A stretch of DNA of 64,000 nucleotides, taken from Inconstantimicrobium porci. GTDB taxonomy: Bacteria; Bacillota; Clostridia; Clostridiales; Clostridiaceae. The notes under the pieces were generated by a model. It was not told where the DNA came from and searched no databases. It was given only the letters and a program-made list of their open reading frames with translations. The stretch lies in the NCBI RefSeq assembly GCF_009696465.1, contig NZ_VULX01000003.1, forward strand, positions 124,001 through 188,000. Direction: 5' to 3'. Below are positions 52,887 through 62,760 of the stretch, one piece after another (the stretch's first letter is position 1; every line of letters starts with the position of its first letter). The position numbers and the translations under genes are program-made.

Positions 52887-54989
52887 GTTTCGGCTAGTAT
52901 CAAAGACTTTTGATACAGCCACCTCTTTTATTATGATAAGCTCTGCACCATAGCCAATAAGTGTTGCCTGTAGGTTAAGAATTGTGCTTCTTTTGGAGTA
53001 TAAAAAGTTTATTCGTGGAAAGGATGCTTTGTGAAGTATTTCTTTTTCTTCTTTATTAAGTCGTTTTGGTCTGCCCATACCAATCCAGTAATTATAAGAT
53101 GATCCTACCTTTTCATTAACTTCATAAGTGGTAATTCTGCAGTTTGAATTTAAGTTGACAATATTTAAGTTGAAGTTGACTTTGGCAGTATTTTTCATGC
53201 CTCTTAATTTTGACATTGTTTCTATATCTGATAATGAGTTTATATCGTCATTGTATGAATAAAGTAGTATCTGATATTCACCATCATCATTTTTTGTTAC
53301 GATATAACCGTCATCCTGGTCAATAATAATGTTGCCCAGTTTATTAAGAAGATAATAGGCATAATAAGCAGGTTTTTTGATGCCTTTATCATTAATAAGT
53401 CCTGGATATCCAAAAAAGACTTCATTTGTAAGGTTAACCTGTTTGTCGAGTACATCAAAGCCATGAACAGATGATATAAAGCTATCATCTTTAATTATCT
53501 TATTTATTATAAATGGTATCATATATGCAGTATCAAATACTGGATCGATTATGATTTCTGGAGATTTAAAATTATATTGTGCATCTAATGATATGCAGTA
53601 GTTTTCCTTAAATAATGTATTTATTTTGTTTCTTAGTGTTTCGCTAATATTGTCTGAGTATGAAAACTTAAAATCTGCAAGACTTAAAGTTTCTACATCT
53701 TTGAAATAATTAATGAATGAATTTAAAGCAAATATAAACTCATCATCTGAAAAATCCGTACTGTCAAGTATGATAAGCGGCTTCATGTCAAGATAATCAA
53801 GAAATTCAAATACAGTAACAGCACGATTCCAGTTATGAAATTTTGATGCTGGGAAAATTCCCATATCTGAAGAAAATACATTTGAAAGAAGAGCATACTT
53901 AAAACATATTTCTTCCTGAATCTCTTCTAGAAAGTCTTTATTATCTTCTATAAGTAGATCAAAAGCATCTCCCACATTCAGTATCTCTTTAAAGTTTTTA
54001 TTAAAGTCGCTTTTATAGTCATTCATATCGATGTTGATTTTTGTTATCTTATTTTCGTAGTTAAATCTATCGTAATCCTCAAGATAGTAGACTATATACT
54101 CTAAAGAATCTTTTAAATCAAAGTAATTTACACGTTTCTGCTTTTCATATGTTTTTTCGTTAACCTTGTTCTTTTTCCTGAACTGCAGTGGTGTAATATT
54201 GTAGTTCAGCTTAAAGTGTTTGTTGAAATATCTTGGATGAGAAAAACCGACTTCTTCTGATATTTCTGAAATTGCCATATCAGTTTCTAAAAGAAGTTTC
54301 ACTGATTCCTCAACTCTTGTTATGTTAACAAGGTCTGTAAAGCTGTAACCTGTGGCATATTTTATTTCGTGTGATAAATAATGCGAACTTAAAAATTCCT
54401 TTTGGGCAATTTCCTGAAGGGTTACATTATTATAATTATTGAATATATATTTTGATATTCTATGATATCTTTCAAGCTGTTCTTCATTGTTCTTAAGATC
54501 ATCTTTATCATATAAAAGATAATGGAAATTATTAATTAAATGATAGAGAACAGAAACAAGTGTTGATTCTATTTCTTCATCATATCCTTCCTGGTGCTGA
54601 ACTAATTCACATAAAATTCGACATAAAAATTTTCTGAGTATGTTATATTCTTCTGCATCCTGGGCTCCTTCATCTGAGCTGTTTACATAGAATATCATAT
54701 TATCTATATCACTGTAGTATTTTTCAAAAAAAGATGGATCAATGTGAAATATAAGTACTTTGTTATCTTCATTTTTTGATCTGAACTTATGTGCTTCATC
54801 AACATTTATTATCTCCATTTCATTAGCATGAAGTTCGAATTCATCCGATTCGATACTTACATTAAGATTTCCCTGCAGTACATAAACTATTTCTATAGTA
54901 TTATGCCAGTGAATAGGATATTGACTTATGCTACAGTATGTAATTTCAATGGGAAGATTAGATGGATAGTTAATATATTCTCTTCTCAT
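52869..54989 (-). CDS. AraC-family regulator with GH39-like C-terminal domain
   Basis: The 706-residue protein has an N-terminal cupin sensor (about 15-110: HWHNTIEIVYVLQGNLNVSI). A helical linker and an AraC double HTH follow at about 185-275 (FLSSHYLSHEIKYATGYSF; ISEEVGFSHPRYFNKHFK; TPLQFRKK). About 420 further residues resemble a glycoside hydrolase family 39-type barrel plus beta domain. This fused class is known in clostridia, usually controlling sugar or xylan genes, with the GH-like part acting as a sensor. I could not confirm the acid/base and nucleophile Glu residues. GGAGGT precedes the ATG. No sugar-utilisation gene is adjacent. Confidence 0.8.
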   Translation of the reverse strand: MRREYINYPSNLPIEITYCSISQYPIHWHNTIEIVYVLQGNLNVSIESDEFELHANEMEIINVDEAHKFRSKNEDNKVLIFHIDPSFFEKYYSDIDNMIFYVNSSDEGAQDAEEYNILRKFLCRILCELVQHQEGYDEEIESTLVSVLYHLINNFHYLLYDKDDLKNNEEQLERYHRISKYIFNNYNNVTLQEIAQKEFLSSHYLSHEIKYATGYSFTDLVNITRVEESVKLLLETDMAISEISEEVGFSHPRYFNKHFKLNYNITPLQFRKKNKVNEKTYEKQKRVNYFDLKDSLEYIVYYLEDYDRFNYENKITKINIDMNDYKSDFNKNFKEILNVGDAFDLLIEDNKDFLEEIQEEICFKYALLSNVFSSDMGIFPASKFHNWNRAVTVFEFLDYLDMKPLIILDSTDFSDDEFIFALNSFINYFKDVETLSLADFKFSYSDNISETLRNKINTLFKENYCISLDAQYNFKSPEIIIDPVFDTAYMIPFIINKIIKDDSFISSVHGFDVLDKQVNLTNEVFFGYPGLINDKGIKKPAYYAYYLLNKLGNIIIDQDDGYIVTKNDDGEYQILLYSYNDDINSLSDIETMSKLRGMKNTAKVNFNLNIVNLNSNCRITTYEVNEKVGSSYNYWIGMGRPKRLNKEEKEILHKASFPRINFLYSKRSTILNLQATLIGYGAELIIIKEVAVSKVFDTSRNKKVDS

Positions 54990-55070
54990 GACATAACCTC
55001 CAACAGTAATAATTGTTAGTTAATTTTATCATAAAATCATAAAAAAAAACAAATTACGAAAAAAATTTAC

Positions 55071-55087
55071 TTTGACTTTCTTTGATG
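55071..55087 (+). promoter_or_regulatory. CtsR operator upstream of clpB
   Basis: TTTGACT-TTC-TTTGATG is a tandem heptamer with a 3-base spacer matching the reverse form of the CtsR box (consensus TTTGACC-NTN-TTTGACC) at 12 of 14 positions. The first heptamer contains a TTTGAC -35-like sequence, so CtsR binding would occlude the promoter until heat or protein stress. Confidence 0.75.
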
Positions 55088-55141
55088 TTTGTATTATCAT
55101 ATAAATATAAGCTAAAATTAAATAGAAAAGAGGTAATGTAT

Positions 55142-57742
55142 ATGAATATAGATAAGATGACAGTAAGAGTCCAGCAGAGTTTAAATGATGCTCAGATGAC
55201 GGCTGTTAAATATGATCAGCAGCAGGTTGATACAATACATTTATTTTCTGCTCTAATTAATCAGGAAGATGGACTTATTCCAAGTGTACTGGAAAGAATG
55301 AATATAAATTTAGAGTCACTTAGAAAAAGAACTGACAGCGTTCTAGATTCACTGCCTAAGGTTTTAGGAAGCGACGCAGGCTCTTCTGGCGTTTATGCAA
55401 CTAGAAGAATAGAAGAAGTTCTTATTAAAGCAGAAGAAATATCTAAAAAGTATAAAGATTCTTATATTAGTGTTGAGCATGTTATGCTGGCAATGATTAA
55501 ACTTGAAAAAAGCACAACAGTTGGTAAACTACTTTCAGAATTTAATATAAATGAAAAAGATTTTCTTAAAGTTTTACAGGATATAAGAGGTAATCAGAGA
55601 GTAGATACTCAGGATCCGGAAGGAACTTATGATGCGCTTAAGAAGTATGGAACAAATCTTATTGAACTTGCTAAAAAGCATAAGCTTGATCCTGTAATCG
55701 GAAGGGATGAAGAAATCAGAAGAACTATCAGGATATTATCAAGAAGAACTAAAAACAATCCAGTTCTAATCGGTGAACCTGGTGTTGGTAAGACAGCTAT
55801 TGTTGAAGGTCTTGCTGAAAGAATCGTCAAAGGCGATGTGCCAGAAGGTCTGAAAGATAAGATAATCTTCTCACTAGATATGGGAGCACTTATAGCAGGT
55901 GCAAAATACAGAGGTGAATTTGAAGAGAGACTTAAAGCAGTTCTTAAAGAAGTAGAAAGCAGTGACGGTAGAATTATACTTTTTATTGATGAAATTCATA
56001 CAATAGTAGGAGCAGGGAAGACTGAGGGGTCTATGGATGCAGGCAACATGATTAAACCGCTTCTTGCAAGAGGAGAACTTCACTGTATTGGTGCTACAAC
56101 ATTCGATGAATACAGACAGTATATCGAAAAGGATAAGGCACTTGAAAGAAGATTCCAGACTGTAATAGTTGATGAGCCTACTGTTGAAGATACTATAGCT
56201 ATCTTAAGAGGACTAAAGGAAAGATTCGAAATACATCATGGTGTAAGAATACATGATAATGCAATAGTCGCAGCAGCAAAACTTTCTCATAGATATATAC
56301 AGAACAGATTTTTACCTGATAAGGCAATTGATCTTATTGATGAAGCAGGGGCTATGATAAGATCAGAAATAGATTCTCTTCCTACTGAACTTGATATAGT
56401 AAGAAGGAAATTGTTCCAGCTTGAAACTGAAAAGAAAGCTATAAGCGGAGAAAAAGATGATAAATCTCAGAAGAGACTTGTCAAACTGGAAAAAGAGCTT
56501 TCAGATTTGAAAACTAAAAATGATGAAATGACAGCAAAATATGATAAAGAAAAATCAGCTATTCTGGAAATAAGAAATCTTAAAACTCAGCTTGATGAAG
56601 CAAAAGGTAAGATTGAACAATATGAAAGAGAATATGATTTAAACAAGGTTGCAGAATATAAGTATGGGCTTGTTCCAAAACTGCAGCAGGAAATAAAAGA
56701 AAAAGAAGCAAACATGAAAAATCATTATGATAATGCTTTGTTAAAAGAAGAAGTTACAGAAAGTGATATTTCAAAGATAGTTGCAAAATGGACTGGAATT
56801 CCTGTAAGCAGGCTTGTAGAAGGCGAAAGAGAAAAGCTGTTAAGACTTGAAAGTGAACTATCAAGCAGAGTTATAGGTCAGCAGGAAGCAGTAACTTTAG
56901 TTTCAGATGCTGTACTTAGAGCAAGAGCAGGAATGAAGGATGAAAATAAGCCGATAGGTTCATTCATTTTCCTTGGACCAACTGGTGTTGGTAAAACAGA
57001 ACTTGCAAAGACTCTTGCAAGAACACTGTTCGATTCAGAAGATAACATGATAAGAATAGATATGAGCGAATATATGGAAAAGTACTCAGTTTCTAGACTT
57101 ATAGGAGCTCCCCCAGGATATGTAGGTTATGAAGAAGGCGGACAGCTTACAGAGGCTGTAAGAAGAAAACCTTATTCAGTAATATTGTTTGATGAGATTG
57201 AAAAGGCTCATCCAGATGTATTTAATATCTTCCTGCAGATACTTGATGATGGACGTCTTACTGACAACCAGGGCAAGACTGTAGATTTTAAGAACTGCAT
57301 AATTATAATGACTTCTAATATCGGTAGTGAAAATCTTCTTGCCAACAAGGATGAAGATAATATAGATGATTCAACAAAATCTCTTGTAATGGACGAAATG
57401 AGAAGAAGATTTAAACCTGAGTTCTTAAACAGAGTTGATGATATAATAATGTTTAGACCTTTAACTCATCAGGGAATCAAGAGAATTATCGATATATTCA
57501 TGCTTGATATTAAGAAGAGACTTCAAGATAAGAATATTGAAATTGAATTAACAGATGAAGCAAAAGAACTGCTTGCTGACGAAGGATATGATCCCGTATA
57601 CGGAGCAAGACCACTGAAGAGATATATAGAACATGTGCTTGAAACAAGCATTGCAAAGAAGATAATAGCAGGAGATATCAAAAATAACACAAAGATTAGG
57701 GTAACAGCAGAAAATAATCAGATTTCAATAATAACTCTTTAG
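55142..57742 (+). CDS. clpB: ClpB disaggregase (Hsp104 family AAA+ chaperone)
   Basis: An 866-residue protein with an N-domain (about 1-145), AAA-1 with Walker [10 protein letters not shown] (about 205) and Walker [11 protein letters not shown], a middle coiled-coil domain (about 405-520, the DnaK-contact propeller that marks ClpB), and AAA-2 with Walker [10 protein letters not shown] (about 610) and Walker [12 protein letters not shown]. It resolubilises aggregates with DnaK. The ATG at 55142 has AAGAGGT seven bases upstream and gives the family's [18 protein letters not shown] start; further upstream readings are rejected. The CtsR box indicates heat-shock control. Confidence 0.96.
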   Translation: MNIDKMTVRVQQSLNDAQMTAVKYDQQQVDTIHLFSALINQEDGLIPSVLERMNINLESLRKRTDSVLDSLPKVLGSDAGSSGVYATRRIEEVLIKAEEISKKYKDSYISVEHVMLAMIKLEKSTTVGKLLSEFNINEKDFLKVLQDIRGNQRVDTQDPEGTYDALKKYGTNLIELAKKHKLDPVIGRDEEIRRTIRILSRRTKNNPVLIGEPGVGKTAIVEGLAERIVKGDVPEGLKDKIIFSLDMGALIAGAKYRGEFEERLKAVLKEVESSDGRIILFIDEIHTIVGAGKTEGSMDAGNMIKPLLARGELHCIGATTFDEYRQYIEKDKALERRFQTVIVDEPTVEDTIAILRGLKERFEIHHGVRIHDNAIVAAAKLSHRYIQNRFLPDKAIDLIDEAGAMIRSEIDSLPTELDIVRRKLFQLETEKKAISGEKDDKSQKRLVKLEKELSDLKTKNDEMTAKYDKEKSAILEIRNLKTQLDEAKGKIEQYEREYDLNKVAEYKYGLVPKLQQEIKEKEANMKNHYDNALLKEEVTESDISKIVAKWTGIPVSRLVEGEREKLLRLESELSSRVIGQQEAVTLVSDAVLRARAGMKDENKPIGSFIFLGPTGVGKTELAKTLARTLFDSEDNMIRIDMSEYMEKYSVSRLIGAPPGYVGYEEGGQLTEAVRRKPYSVILFDEIEKAHPDVFNIFLQILDDGRLTDNQGKTVDFKNCIIIMTSNIGSENLLANKDEDNIDDSTKSLVMDEMRRRFKPEFLNRVDDIIMFRPLTHQGIKRIIDIFMLDIKKRLQDKNIEIELTDEAKELLADEGYDPVYGARPLKRYIEHVLETSIAKKIIAGDIKNNTKIRVTAENNQISIITL

Positions 57743-57756
57743 TTATTATTGAAATC
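57721..57756 (+). repeat. Perfect 16-bp inverted repeat spanning the clpB stop codon
   Basis: GATTTCAATAATAACT (57721-57736) is exactly complementary to AGTTATTATTGAAATC (57741-57756) around a CTTT loop. No T-run follows; the real terminator comes next. The right arm lies beyond the stop codon. Confidence 0.85.
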
Positions 57757-57764
57757 CAAATGAA

Positions 57765-57803
57765 AAAAGGATGTCTAAAACATAAGTTTTAAGACATCCT
57801 TTT
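57765..57803 (+). terminator. Terminator after clpB
   Basis: AAAAGGATGTCT with flanking AAAAC (57765-57781) pairs with AAGACATCCTTTT (57791-57803) in a stem of about 16 bp, ending in T. Confidence 0.88.
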
Positions 57804-57859
57804 CATTTTTGAAATTCTATACGAATTTCATTAACCATTATTAATTATTAATATTTAAA

Positions 57860-58723
57860 TTAAGCTCTGTTAACTGATCCGAATAATTCCATCTTTTCTT
57901 TAACTTTAGCTTTGATAGCTTCGAATCCTGGAGCTAATAACTTACGAGGGTCAAATCCTTTTCCTTCTAAGTCTTTACCAGCTTCAATGTACTTACGAGT
58001 AGCTTCTGCAAATACTAATTGACATTCAGTGTTAACGTTGATTTTAGCAACTCCTAAAGATATAGCCTTTGCTATCATATCGTCAGGAATTCCTGTACCA
58101 CCGTGAAGAACTAATGGCATATTTCCTACAGCTTCGTTTATCTTAGCTAATGCTTCGAAATCTAATCCAGCCCAGTTTTCAGGGTATTTTCCGTGAATGT
58201 TTCCGATACCAGCAGCAAGCATAGTAACATTTAAGTCAGCTATTTGCTTACATTCTTTAGGATCAGCAACTTCTCCAGCACCAACAACTCCATCTTCTTC
58301 TCCACCAATTGATCCAACTTCTGCTTCTAGAGAAAGTCCCTTTGCAGCAGCTTCTTTAACTAATTCAGTAGTCTTTTCTATGTTTTCTGCTATTGGATAG
58401 TGAGAACCATCGAACATGATTGAAGAGAATCCAGCTTCAATACATTTTTTAGCTCCTTCATAGCTACCGTGATCTAAGTGTAAAGCAACTGGAACAGTGA
58501 TTCCTAAATCTTCAATTAATCCGTTAACCATTCCAACGATTGCATGATATCCACCCATGTACTTTCCAGCACCTTCAGATACTCCTAAGATAACTGGTGA
58601 GTTATTTTCTTGAGCAGTTAATAAAATAGCTTTTGTCCATTCAAGGTTGTTTATGTTGAATTGACCTACAGCATATTTTCCTTCTCTTGCTTTGTTTAAC
58701 ATTTCTTTAGCTGAAACTAACAT
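57860..58723 (-). CDS. fba: Class II fructose-1,6-bisphosphate aldolase
   Basis: A 287-residue zinc-dependent aldolase converting fructose 1,6-bisphosphate to dihydroxyacetone phosphate and glyceraldehyde 3-phosphate. Motifs are VALHLDHGSYEGAKKCIEAG (catalytic Asp and zinc His), EAEVGSIGG, GNIHGKYPENWAG (zinc His), VLHGGTGIP (zinc His) and INVNTECQ. The length and the C-terminal GSVNRA ending fit the class IIA/B clostridial enzyme. CGGAGGTC precedes the ATG. Codon choice looks biased as in highly expressed genes. It stands alone in glycolysis/gluconeogenesis. Confidence 0.95.
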   Translation of the reverse strand: MLVSAKEMLNKAREGKYAVGQFNINNLEWTKAILLTAQENNSPVILGVSEGAGKYMGGYHAIVGMVNGLIEDLGITVPVALHLDHGSYEGAKKCIEAGFSSIMFDGSHYPIAENIEKTTELVKEAAAKGLSLEAEVGSIGGEEDGVVGAGEVADPKECKQIADLNVTMLAAGIGNIHGKYPENWAGLDFEALAKINEAVGNMPLVLHGGTGIPDDMIAKAISLGVAKINVNTECQLVFAEATRKYIEAGKDLEGKGFDPRKLLAPGFEAIKAKVKEKMELFGSVNRA

Positions 58724-58915
58724 TTTATGACCTCCGTATATTTCATATAAATTATATGGTATTTTATCTTAGAGAAAAAATTATCTTCTCTCTGCAACTA
58801 TTATAACTTTAATCGTTAGAAAAATAAATAGTTTTTATTAATTTAGTGTCATATTATGTGAATATATATAGTATTTTTAGTGAACAATTACTAAATGATG
58901 AATAATAAAATTCCG

Positions 58916-59515
58916 TTATTTCCGTCTGACTTTCTTTGCAGCGGCTATTATTGGAATGGTGATAAGAGCTGAAACGATAGCTTCAGGTATTCCATTTGTA
59001 GCCGCTACGAGAGAAATAGCTTTAGCTCCAGCTGTTGCTGATAAACCTAAAGCTTTTGAAAATTTATCAAGATAAATAAAATAGGCAAGTCCTAAAACTC
59101 CTGCAGTATTAATTAACGAACCACATACAGCAGCAGCACCTACGGAGAATGCTTTATATTTATTTTTTAGAAATTTGCACAAAATAGTATAGACATAGTA
59201 AGAAATCAGTCCAATCATAATTCTTGGAATTAGTGCAATTATTGGATTTAAGAATACAAATGATGTTGGAGTCATTGTAACTAGTGCATTATACATGCTG
59301 AATAGTCCGAAAAATAAACCAATAATCATACCAACAATAGGCCCGTCTAAAATTGCTCCAATAATTACTGGAACATGAAGAATTGTAGCTTTAACTGGTG
59401 GAATAGGTATAAATCCTAGTCCAGATAAGCCTAAAAAGATTGAGATAGATGATAATAATCCTATTGATACAATTTTTTTTGTGTCAAAGATAGACACATT
59501 TAATTTCTTTTCCAA
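58916..59515 (-). CDS. ECF transporter S component (substrate uncertain)
   Basis: A 199-residue membrane protein with about six helices. The first helix region (KIVSIGLLSSISIFLGLSG) and GLGFIPIPPVKATILHVPVI followed by GAILDGPIVGMIIGLFFG fit ECF S components of the pantothenate (PanT)-like group, but specificity cannot be fixed. No EcfA/T genes are adjacent, so it would share a common module encoded elsewhere (group II). It starts with TTG at 59515 after GGAGGG. No riboswitch is seen in the 150-base upstream gap. Confidence 0.8.
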   Translation of the reverse strand: MEKKLNVSIFDTKKIVSIGLLSSISIFLGLSGLGFIPIPPVKATILHVPVIIGAILDGPIVGMIIGLFFGLFSMYNALVTMTPTSFVFLNPIIALIPRIMIGLISYYVYTILCKFLKNKYKAFSVGAAAVCGSLINTAGVLGLAYFIYLDKFSKALGLSATAGAKAISLVAATNGIPEAIVSALITIPIIAAAKKVRRK

Positions 59516-59672
59516 ATTTAAATCCCTCCGTTCTTATTCCATAAAGGATATAAGTCGTATTTATTATTTTGGTTTTGAAGTTAATTGTTCAGTTTTAAAA
59601 ATACCGACAAAAACATTTTACTATATATAGACATTTTTTCAATATGATTCGAGAATAAAAAGGAGATTTAAT

Positions 59673-60314
59673 ATGAATAAAATGGAAATTTTTGATCAAC
59701 TGCAAAATTATCTTTTAAATAAGAAAAAACCTTCTCAGTATATTAAAAACATGATGGAGGATGGAAAATTCAATGAGGAGCCTTTTGATGTGTTTCTTGA
59801 ACTTAGGAATACTGAGCAGGAAAAGAAATTTCATCCTGAAGGAAATGTGCTCAATCACACATTGATGGTAGTGGATGAAGCTGCCAAAGTAAAAGATGAA
59901 TCATCTGATGTAATTGTATTTATGTGGGCAGCACTTTTACATGATATAGGTAAGAGCAAAACTACTATCAAGCGAAATAACAGATGGACTTCATATGATC
60001 ACGATATTGTGGGAAAGGATTTAGCTGAAAGATTTCTTTATAAATTTGGACTTGATGATGATTTTGTGAAAAAAGTATCATCATTAATAAGGTGGCACAT
60101 GCAGATTTTGTACGTTAATAGAAACCTTCCTTATGCAAATTTAAAGAAGATGGTTAGCGAAGTTTCAATTAAAGATATTTCTCTTCTTTCAGTTTGTGAT
60201 AGAATGGGAAGAGGCAATTTAAATGATAAAGATATTTGTGATATTAATAAACAGAATGAGTATTTTGTCAAAAAGGCTCAAAATGAGCAGAAAAAATTAT
60301 CTTTCCAAATGTAG
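59673..60314 (+). CDS. HD-domain phosphohydrolase
   Basis: A 213-residue HD protein. The metal ligands appear as NHTLMVVDEA (first His, residue about 61), LLHDIGKSKT (the HD pair, about 90), and SYDHDIVGKDLAERF with RWHMQILY and a final Asp in SVCDRMGRG. The core resembles the HD domain of tRNA nucleotidyltransferases without the nucleotidyltransferase part. Substrate is unknown; such proteins hydrolyse nucleotides or phosphodiesters. AAGGAGA precedes the ATG. Confidence 0.85.
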   Translation: MNKMEIFDQLQNYLLNKKKPSQYIKNMMEDGKFNEEPFDVFLELRNTEQEKKFHPEGNVLNHTLMVVDEAAKVKDESSDVIVFMWAALLHDIGKSKTTIKRNNRWTSYDHDIVGKDLAERFLYKFGLDDDFVKKVSSLIRWHMQILYVNRNLPYANLKKMVSEVSIKDISLLSVCDRMGRGNLNDKDICDINKQNEYFVKKAQNEQKKLSFQM

Positions 60315-60402
60315 TTGAAATTTTACATATTATTATGTAGAATTTTAATGTTAGTTGAAAGAAAATAATGTTATTTTAAATAAAGAATAAGGAGAGGGGT
60401 TT

Positions 60403-61542
60403 ATGGAAGTATATTTTGATAATAGCGCCACTACTAGACCTTATGATGAAGTAATAGATGAAATGGCAAGGGCAATGAAAAATTTCTATGGCAATCCATC
60501 ATCTCTTCATAGTATTGGTGTATCTTGTGATAAGCAGTTAACTGATGCTAGAGAATTTATAGCATCTACAATAAATTCTACAAAGGAAGAAATATTTTTT
60601 ACATCAGGTGCAAGTGAAAGCAATAATCTTTTTCTAAAAGGCTTAACAAAACCTGGGAATCATATAATTATTAGTAAATTTGAACATCCAAGTATCTTAA
60701 AAACTGCACAGTATCTAGAAGAAAACGGCATAGAAGTTACATATCTTGATGTTGATATCAATGGACAGATTGATCTTAATCAATTAAAAGATTCTATTAA
60801 GAAGAATACTGTGCTTGTATCTGTTATGTTTGTAAATAATGAAGTAGGATCAGTTCAGGATCTTGAGAAAATAGGTCATATCATAAAAGAAAATTCTCAA
60901 CGTGCAAAATTCCATGTTGATGCTGTACAGGGATATGGAAAATTACCTATAGACGTGAAAAGATGCAGTATTGATTTAATGTCGACAAGTGCCCATAAAC
61001 TTCATGGACCTAAGGGCATTGGCTTCTGTTATATTAGAAGAGGAATCAATCCTGTGCCATTAGTTCATGGTGGTGGGCAGGAGAAAGGATTAAGATCAGG
61101 AACTTCTAATGTGCCATCAGTGCTGGCTATGAAAAAAGCTGTTGAAATAACTATGTCTAATCTTGAGGCAAATTATAAAAAGGTAGAAGAGTTAAAAGAA
61201 TATTTTATAAAACAGCTTGAAGGCATTAACGATATAAGAATAAATAGTCCTGTAGGAGATAAGTTTACTCCATATATACTTAATGTATCATTTAGGGGAG
61301 TTAGATCCGAAGTCCTTTTACATATGCTTGAGGAATACGGAATATTTGTTTCAACTGGATCTGCCTGTTCATCTAAATCTACAAAGGGCAGCCATGTGTT
61401 AATGTCAATAGGACTTACTGATAAAGAAGTTGATTCTGCTTTAAGATTTAGTTTCTGTGATATGAATACTAAGGAAGAAGTAGATTATACAGTAGATAAA
61501 TTAAAAAAATCACTTATGTTTTTAAGGAGAATAAAGAAATGA
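60403..61542 (+). CDS. nifS: Cysteine desulfurase (NifS/IscS type)
   Basis: A 379-residue class V PLP enzyme. It has FDNSATTRPYDEVI, TSGASESNN, the His and Asp/Gln pair in FHVDAVQGYGK, Schiff-base Lys in STSAHKLHGPKGIGF, and the catalytic persulfide Cys in STGSACSSKS. It removes sulfur from cysteine and passes it as persulfide. The stop overlaps the ThiI start (ATGA), so the partner acceptor is very probably ThiI for tRNA 4-thiouridine, as in Bacillus NifZ-ThiI. GGAGAGGGG gives a strong start. Confidence 0.93.
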   Translation: MEVYFDNSATTRPYDEVIDEMARAMKNFYGNPSSLHSIGVSCDKQLTDAREFIASTINSTKEEIFFTSGASESNNLFLKGLTKPGNHIIISKFEHPSILKTAQYLEENGIEVTYLDVDINGQIDLNQLKDSIKKNTVLVSVMFVNNEVGSVQDLEKIGHIIKENSQRAKFHVDAVQGYGKLPIDVKRCSIDLMSTSAHKLHGPKGIGFCYIRRGINPVPLVHGGGQEKGLRSGTSNVPSVLAMKKAVEITMSNLEANYKKVEELKEYFIKQLEGINDIRINSPVGDKFTPYILNVSFRGVRSEVLLHMLEEYGIFVSTGSACSSKSTKGSHVLMSIGLTDKEVDSALRFSFCDMNTKEEVDYTVDKLKKSLMFLRRIKK

Positions 61543-62693
61543 ATGAACTAGTTTTAGTAAAATTGGCACCAGAAATATTTTTAAAAGGTTTAAATAGAAA
61601 TAAGTTTGAAAAGAAATTAAGAGACAACATCTTTAAGAAGTTAACTGGTATCAAGTGCGAAATAATCGTTGACCAGGGAAGATGGTTTATCAAATCTGAA
61701 AATCTTGACGAAGTAGTTGACAAGACTAGAAAGGTATTTGGTGTTAAAGAAGTATGTATAGTAAAGCAGGTTCCTATTGATTATGATAAAATCAAGGAAG
61801 AAGCACTAGCAAAGGTAAAAGACAGTAATGCCAAGACATTTAAAGTTACTACTAACAGAGCAAATAAGAGCTTCCCAACAAATTCAATGGAAACATCAAG
61901 AGAAGTTGGAGCATATATCTTAAGAAACACTGAAGATATTACTGTTGATATTCATAATCCTGAGTGTCTTGTAAATATTGAAATCAGACAGAACAATGCT
62001 TACATATATACTAACCATGATAAGGTTAAAGGAGCTCATGGACTTCCTTATGGAATGAATGGAAGTACACTTCTTATGCTTTCAGGTGGTATTGATTCAC
62101 CAGTAGCAGGATATTTGATGGCTAAGAGAGGCGTTGAGCTTAACTGTGTTTATTATCACAGTCACCCATATACTTCAGAAAGAGCTAAAGACAAAGTTAA
62201 GGATTTAGCTAAAATTCTTTCAAATTATACAGAAAGAATTAATCTTTATGTTGTGCCATTTACTGAAATTCAGATGGATATCATCGAAAAGTGCAGAGAA
62301 GATGAACTTACAATAATAATGAGAAGATTCATGATGAGAGTTGCCTGCAAAATTGCGCAGGATAAGAATATTCAGTCAGTTTCAACTGGTGAAAGTATTG
62401 GTCAAGTTGCAAGCCAGACAATGGAAGGCCTTGTTGTAAGTAATGACTGTGCTGACAGACCAGTATTCAGACCATTAATAGCAATGGATAAGGAAGATAT
62501 AATAGAAGTTGCTAATGAAATAGGAACTTATGAAACATCTATTCTTCCATATGAAGACTGCTGTACAATCTTTGTTCCAAAACATCCAAAGACAAAGCCA
62601 CAGGTTGAAGCAATAAGAAAAGCAGAAGAAGCATTAGACATAGATGAAATTGTTAATAAAGCCGTAGACAATATGGAGTTATTTACATTCTAG
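61539..62693 (+). CDS. thiI: tRNA 4-thiouridine synthetase ThiI (without rhodanese domain)
   Basis: The 384-residue protein has an N-terminal ferredoxin-like and THUMP RNA-binding region (about 1-165) and a PP-loop AANH domain with LLMLSGGIDSPVAGYLMAK (about 183). It adenylates U8 of tRNA and inserts sulfur. The E. coli enzyme's C-terminal rhodanese domain with its persulfide Cys is absent; in this short form sulfur comes from the dedicated cysteine desulfurase, here the overlapping upstream gene. ATGA overlap indicates translational coupling. The role in thiamin synthesis, dependent on rhodanese in enterics, is not expected. Confidence 0.94.
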   Translation: MNELVLVKLAPEIFLKGLNRNKFEKKLRDNIFKKLTGIKCEIIVDQGRWFIKSENLDEVVDKTRKVFGVKEVCIVKQVPIDYDKIKEEALAKVKDSNAKTFKVTTNRANKSFPTNSMETSREVGAYILRNTEDITVDIHNPECLVNIEIRQNNAYIYTNHDKVKGAHGLPYGMNGSTLLMLSGGIDSPVAGYLMAKRGVELNCVYYHSHPYTSERAKDKVKDLAKILSNYTERINLYVVPFTEIQMDIIEKCREDELTIIMRRFMMRVACKIAQDKNIQSVSTGESIGQVASQTMEGLVVSNDCADRPVFRPLIAMDKEDIIEVANEIGTYETSILPYEDCCTIFVPKHPKTKPQVEAIRKAEEALDIDEIVNKAVDNMELFTF

Positions 62694-62703
62694 ATATTAA
62701 GAA

Positions 62704-62746
62704 GCCTAGTATTAAGATATTATGTTATCTTAATACTAGGCATTTT
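62704..62746. terminator. Strong terminator hairpin after thiI
   Basis: GCCTAGTATTAAGATA (62704-62719) is perfectly complementary to TATCTTAATACTAGGC (62726-62741), with TTTT after. It also faces the convergent GtrA-like gene. Confidence 0.88.
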
Positions 62747-62760
62747 GCTTATTATATAAA

